Source: a candidate division TM6 bacterium UASB124
Lineage (GTDB): Bacteria; Dependentiae; Babeliae; Babeliales; RVW-14
Length of the DNA: 9,743 bases
Direction: 5' to 3'
Assembly (NCBI GenBank): GCA_001468855.1
Contig: LDIV01000001.1
Span: forward strand, 59,627 to 69,369
Every line of letters starts with the position of its first letter. Position 1 is the stretch's first letter. Both the position numbers and the translations under genes were made by a program. Shown here piece after piece: positions 6,926 through 9,743 of this stretch. The notes under the pieces are model-generated. The model searched no databases and was not told where the DNA came from. It worked only from the letters and a program-made list of their open reading frames with translations.

Positions 6926-8116
6926 ATGAAACGTTTAGAACTTTTCTCACTAACTTTAGTTGGTTTCGGGATGCTTGCAACATCACCGATTTCTGCAATG
7001 AAAAATAATGATCCTCTAAGAAGAGAACGCCGTCGCCTCTTTGCAGAACAACAACAACAGCAGGCACAAATCAAAGCTGCACAAGAAGCAATTAATGCCG
7101 TTCTTAATAATATTAAGAGCTGGCTCAAAAGTTTTGAAGCTACCTCTACCATTTCTTATCCCAATACAATAGCTGCACTTACCACATCTTTACATAACAT
7201 AACGACTCTCTATGTAAACCAAGAAATAATCGGCTTGTTGGAAAACTCAACAATCAGAGAATTATTCATCAAACTTCAAGAAGAAATCAGAACGTTTATT
7301 GTAAGTATCAATAATTTTGTTATACCAACAGAACTCAAACAACCAATTGCTGACATCGAAGCAAAGCTCATAGCAATGGACCAACAAATCAACAACCACA
7401 GTCTTACATTTACATTTTCATCACCACAAACAACTAATAATGATTCTTTTTCATGGACTCCATCAAATAATATGCCTATGGAACACGTTGAACAACAAAA
7501 TCAAATGATAAAGAGCCGTCGACCAACAGCACACACAACACCAACCACACATTCCAAAACCCGCCGACAGAAACCCAAAGGACAATCAACGCATCAATCC
7601 TGTTTTGATTCTTCATCATGCAGCACAAATAGTAGCCAAAAGCCGAAACAAGGCCTCAATACAACAGAATTGTCCAATTCTATCGGCCATGACAGCGTAC
7701 AAAATTTAAAAGCTAATCCATCATGCGATACTGATGTAATAGATCAATTATTATTAGAACGAGCAATGCAAGAATTATGCGATGAAACTCATCAACACAG
7801 TTTTTCATCAAACAGCTCTTCCTCAAGTAACTCTTCGACCCCATCTGACCAATCAACTCCTAAACATAATGACACAATAATTGACCAATGGTTACTAGAC
7901 CAAGCTATCGCAGCATCACTCAATGATTTGCAATCACACGGGTCAGCTTCATCTAGTAGCTCTTATACACCCTTTCATACACCAAGCTACTTAAACTCTG
8001 CAGAAGATGACGCAGAAACTGATCAGGATCTATTACAAGCCATCGCAGCATCTCTTAAAGACATACAACCCAACCATTCGTCTTCTTCAAGTAGCTCTTC
8101 TGCAAAAAAAGATTAA
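6926..8116 (+). CDS. Secreted Ser-rich protein with C-terminal ubiquitin-interacting motifs (396 aa)
   Basis: GAGG (6914-6917) is 8 nt before the ATG. Residues 1-24 are a Sec leader ending SPISA-MK. Residues 31-160 are predicted helical and start with a Q-rich, Arg-rich stretch (RRERRRLFAEQQQQQ), possibly a coiled coil. Residues 195-260 are basic and Ser/Thr-rich, probably disordered. The C-terminal third carries UIM-like helices separated by Ser-rich linkers: 316-336 (L324, A327, S331, D334) and 361-380 (acidic 361-368, L369, A372, S376, D379) both fit the UIM pattern acidic-hydrophobic-xx-Ala-xxx-Ser-xx-acidic. A third at 268-287 has L277, A280 and E287 but Leu in place of Ser. UIMs bind ubiquitin in eukaryotic proteins; bacteria have no classical ubiquitin, so a host target is inferred. 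No catalytic domain was recognised. It could be a ubiquitin-chain sensor or a decoy. Confidence 0.85.
   Translation: MKRLELFSLTLVGFGMLATSPISAMKNNDPLRRERRRLFAEQQQQQAQIKAAQEAINAVLNNIKSWLKSFEATSTISYPNTIAALTTSLHNITTLYVNQEIIGLLENSTIRELFIKLQEEIRTFIVSINNFVIPTELKQPIADIEAKLIAMDQQINNHSLTFTFSSPQTTNNDSFSWTPSNNMPMEHVEQQNQMIKSRRPTAHTTPTTHSKTRRQKPKGQSTHQSCFDSSSCSTNSSQKPKQGLNTTELSNSIGHDSVQNLKANPSCDTDVIDQLLLERAMQELCDETHQHSFSSNSSSSSNSSTPSDQSTPKHNDTIIDQWLLDQAIAASLNDLQSHGSASSSSSYTPFHTPSYLNSAEDDAETDQDLLQAIAASLKDIQPNHSSSSSSSSAKKD
7871..8065 (+). other. Duplicated UIM-coding units
   Basis: Two UIM helices (residues 316-336 and 361-380) both contain QAIAASL. Their DNA also matches closely (CAAGCTATCGCAGCATC and CAAGCCATCGCAGCATC), so the motif was duplicated in tandem. 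A more degenerate third unit precedes them at 7727-7786. Each is followed by a run of Ser codons. Confidence 0.7.
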
Positions 8117-8166
8117 TTAACGCCAGACTACATATTTTTCCGCATTTATTTATATAAGGATATTCG

Positions 8167-9384
8167 ATGCTCTTACGTACTAAAAACATTGTTATCTCCC
8201 TTCTTATTGCGCATATTATTGCCGGTACCACATTAATGCCTATCGCTGCCATGAAACGTGGACCGAACCAAGAAGCTCAACAAACACAACCAATGGCATC
8301 AGAGCAATCAAACAAAAAACGAAAGATCAAAGAAACCGATGACATGATTCAGCCTGTACAAACAACAGATACGCAGGCAGCAACATCATCAAAAAAGCAC
8401 ACACCACAAAAACGCGAACGTGATGATAACACTCGTAGTAAAGCCCTAAAGCTACCGAAACCTTTATCAAAAAAACTAAAGACATCAGAAACCCAAGATC
8501 TTGAAATACGAGACATCAATTCATCAAAACGTAAACATTATGAAGAGCCACAATCAATAGAACAGGAATCGTCGCATAAAAAATCAAAAGTAAAAGATTG
8601 GGATGAACTCATTGTCAAACAAATGAAACAATTACAGCTGGCACCTACCACCATGGATCTTAATCAAGAAAAGGATCGCGTACTCATCGATAACTTTGAT
8701 CCATCGCAAGCACATCCCCAAGCATCGTGCACCTGCATCATCATTTCGGACAACGTCGTCAAAGACCCATGGCTTTTTGCAAAACTTGTACAATTTATCG
8801 AAGCTCTTGAACATATAACAAGCCTTCATTTCGACTGCCCATCCCTAACGCAACAACAGTACTATCACATAATCACTCGCACGATGCACAACAATGAAAA
8901 GGTATATGAAACAATTCAGGAAATAAGATTTTTAAAGAACAATTTCATTCAAGACCCTTATCTCTACCTCTTTGCAAGCATCAAAAAGCTTGTTTTTAAA
9001 ATTGCACCAAATACAACGATGTTTTCAGTATCTGATTGCCCAACACTTGAGGAAATATCCGTCAATGGCCCTGATGTAATACCTCTCATAAAAAATAAAG
9101 GCACCATAAAAGTTACCATCACCAATATGTCAAAGCTACGAAATGTCGAGATTAAGGGAATTTATATTATTGAACCATGTAATCTATCGTCATGCCATGC
9201 CGTTAAACACATAGCAATCCATAACGTCATCATAACAAGAAACCTTCTTGGCAATATTGCAGCATCATGCGGACGGTGTTTAGAACAATTGACATTTGTA
9301 AACCACTCATGGACCGATACGGCAAAAAAAATTGTTTTCACTATGCTTTTTCCAAAAGCAAAACTTTACGAGAGACACACATAG
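8167..9384 (+). CDS. Secreted Lys-rich protein with degenerate LRR-like C-terminus (405 aa)
   Basis: AAGGA (8156-8160) is 6 nt before the ATG; the gap from the UIM gene is only 50 bp, so co-transcription is likely. The leader (1-28) contains RTKNIVISLLIA and ends PIAA-MKR, like the LRR genes. Residues 30-145 are disordered and hold three copies of a basic module: KR 30-31/KKRK 50-53, KR 82-83/KKLK 102-105, KR 121-122/KKSK 138-141. The LRR paralogues carry one copy of this module. The C-terminal half (about 205-400) has LRR-like strands: HITSLHFDCPSLTQQQYYHI lines up with the first LRR of copy 4, followed by IQEIRFLKN and LEEISVNGP. No F-box-like segment is visible. It therefore looks like a distant relative in which the basic region expanded and the F-box was lost or never gained. 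A specific function cannot be assigned. It ends with TAG, whereas the others end with TAA. Confidence 0.8.
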   Translation: MLLRTKNIVISLLIAHIIAGTTLMPIAAMKRGPNQEAQQTQPMASEQSNKKRKIKETDDMIQPVQTTDTQAATSSKKHTPQKRERDDNTRSKALKLPKPLSKKLKTSETQDLEIRDINSSKRKHYEEPQSIEQESSHKKSKVKDWDELIVKQMKQLQLAPTTMDLNQEKDRVLIDNFDPSQAHPQASCTCIIISDNVVKDPWLFAKLVQFIEALEHITSLHFDCPSLTQQQYYHIITRTMHNNEKVYETIQEIRFLKNNFIQDPYLYLFASIKKLVFKIAPNTTMFSVSDCPTLEEISVNGPDVIPLIKNKGTIKVTITNMSKLRNVEIKGIYIIEPCNLSSCHAVKHIAIHNVIITRNLLGNIAASCGRCLEQLTFVNHSWTDTAKKIVFTMLFPKAKLYERHT

Positions 9385-9513
9385 AGCCTGCGGGTAATAT
9401 TGTATTTTGCTCGGTGAGCTGCTAAGATTCCCCGGTCGTACCTGCGAAAGCCCAATGTCATCAACTTAAGGGTTTTATCCTGTTTCCATAAGCAAAAATT
9501 CAAAAGGCCGCTC
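9385..9513. other. Non-coding, relatively GC-rich intergenic block
   Basis: No convincing ORF, tRNA or rRNA was seen. The block is visibly richer in GC than the genes beside it (for example GAGCCTGCGGG, TTCCCCGGTCGTACCTGCG), and includes a small hairpin GCTC-GGT-GAGC (9409-9419). The composition suggests a dispersed intergenic repeat or a remnant of imported DNA, but only one copy is in the window. Confidence 0.4.
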
Positions 9514-9695
9514 GCCCCGATGGAAGACCGTTAGGCCTGAATGGAGGGGTGCGAACAACTACATTGTTATAAGCATCTTGTTTCGAAAAAATAAGCCTTT
9601 TCACTAAAATCACCAATTTTGCTTGTTGTACTCATATAATTTGTTTGTTCCGTTCGCACCCCTCTATTCGGCGACATGGTCACCTCCATCGGGGC
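9514..9695. repeat. Imperfect 43/44-bp inverted repeat with 95-bp loop
   Basis: The left arm 9514-9556 begins GCCCCGATGGA and ends GAGGGGTGCGAAC. The right arm 9652-9695 is its inverse, with GTTCGCACCCCTC (9652-9664) and TCCATCGGGGC (9685-9695). The two outer blocks match exactly (13 and 11 bp); the middle is diverged. The loop 9557-9651 is AT-rich. Two other short blocks, CCGTTAG and AACAACTACA, also occur near both arms but in a different order. It is too long and open to be an ordinary terminator; a palindromic repeat element or a recombination site is more likely. Confidence 0.75.
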
Positions 9696-9723
9696 TAACG
9701 GTTTTTTGTAGTTGTTTGTTTAT

Positions 9724-9742
9724 TAGAGCTTATGCACAATAA
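9724..9742. repeat. Right arm of 19-bp terminal inverted repeat
   Basis: TAGAGCTTATGCACAATAA is the exact inverse of 1-19, and contains TTATGCACA (9730-9738), a DnaA-box consensus match on the + strand. It lies 29 bp beyond the end of the large inverted repeat. Confidence 0.85.
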
Positions 9743-9743
9743 G

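Noticed and set aside
9537..9671. Rho-independent terminator of the last gene
   Set aside because: The stem is about 20 bp, but the loop is 95 nt and no U-tract follows the stem directly; it fits a repeat element better.
1..9742. Classical insertion sequence or transposon bounded by the terminal repeats
   Set aside because: No transposase, integrase or resolvase is present between the arms, and target-site duplications cannot be seen because the window ends there.

Overview
The window is AT-rich bacterial DNA with Shine-Dalgarno-led, tightly packed genes, all on the + strand. All predicted products carry a short Sec-type leader followed by low-complexity or repeat domains of eukaryotic style (F-box-like, leucine-rich repeats, ubiquitin-interacting motifs). 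That mix suggests an intracellular or protist-associated bacterium. The style resembles Dependentiae (TM6) or other amoeba symbionts, but no taxonomic marker gene is present, so this is inference only.

Layout: positions 1-213 hold one arm of a 19-bp inverted repeat, a plausible promoter (138-165) and a Shine-Dalgarno site. Four tandem paralogues follow (214-1620, 1635-2675, 2690-3805, 3820-6801), separated by near-identical 14-nt spacers that contain the ribosome binding site. Each has a signal peptide, a basic NLS-like segment, an F-box-like helix region and a long cysteine-type LRR array, the architecture of eukaryotic FBXL substrate receptors. The second copy is interrupted by one in-frame stop. 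After a 124-bp gap comes a different secreted protein (6926-8116) with two good and one degenerate ubiquitin-interacting motif. A lysine-rich protein with a degenerate LRR-like C-terminus follows (8167-9384). The last 359 bp are non-coding and contain an imperfect long inverted repeat and the second arm of the 19-bp inverted repeat.

Taken together the genes look like a cluster of secreted effectors aimed at the host ubiquitin system. The F-box-like/LRR proteins could act as substrate receptors for a host SCF ligase, and the UIM protein could bind ubiquitin chains. This is inferred from motifs, not shown.

The strangest signal is at 2285-2308 in the second paralogue. These 24 consecutive bases are the base-by-base complement, NOT the reverse complement, of the sequence expected at that aligned position from the sister repeat in gene 1. 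There is no change in length or frame. The block creates the stop codon that breaks the gene. No standard DNA rearrangement produces this, so it is either an artefact or edit of the sequence record, or something very unusual.
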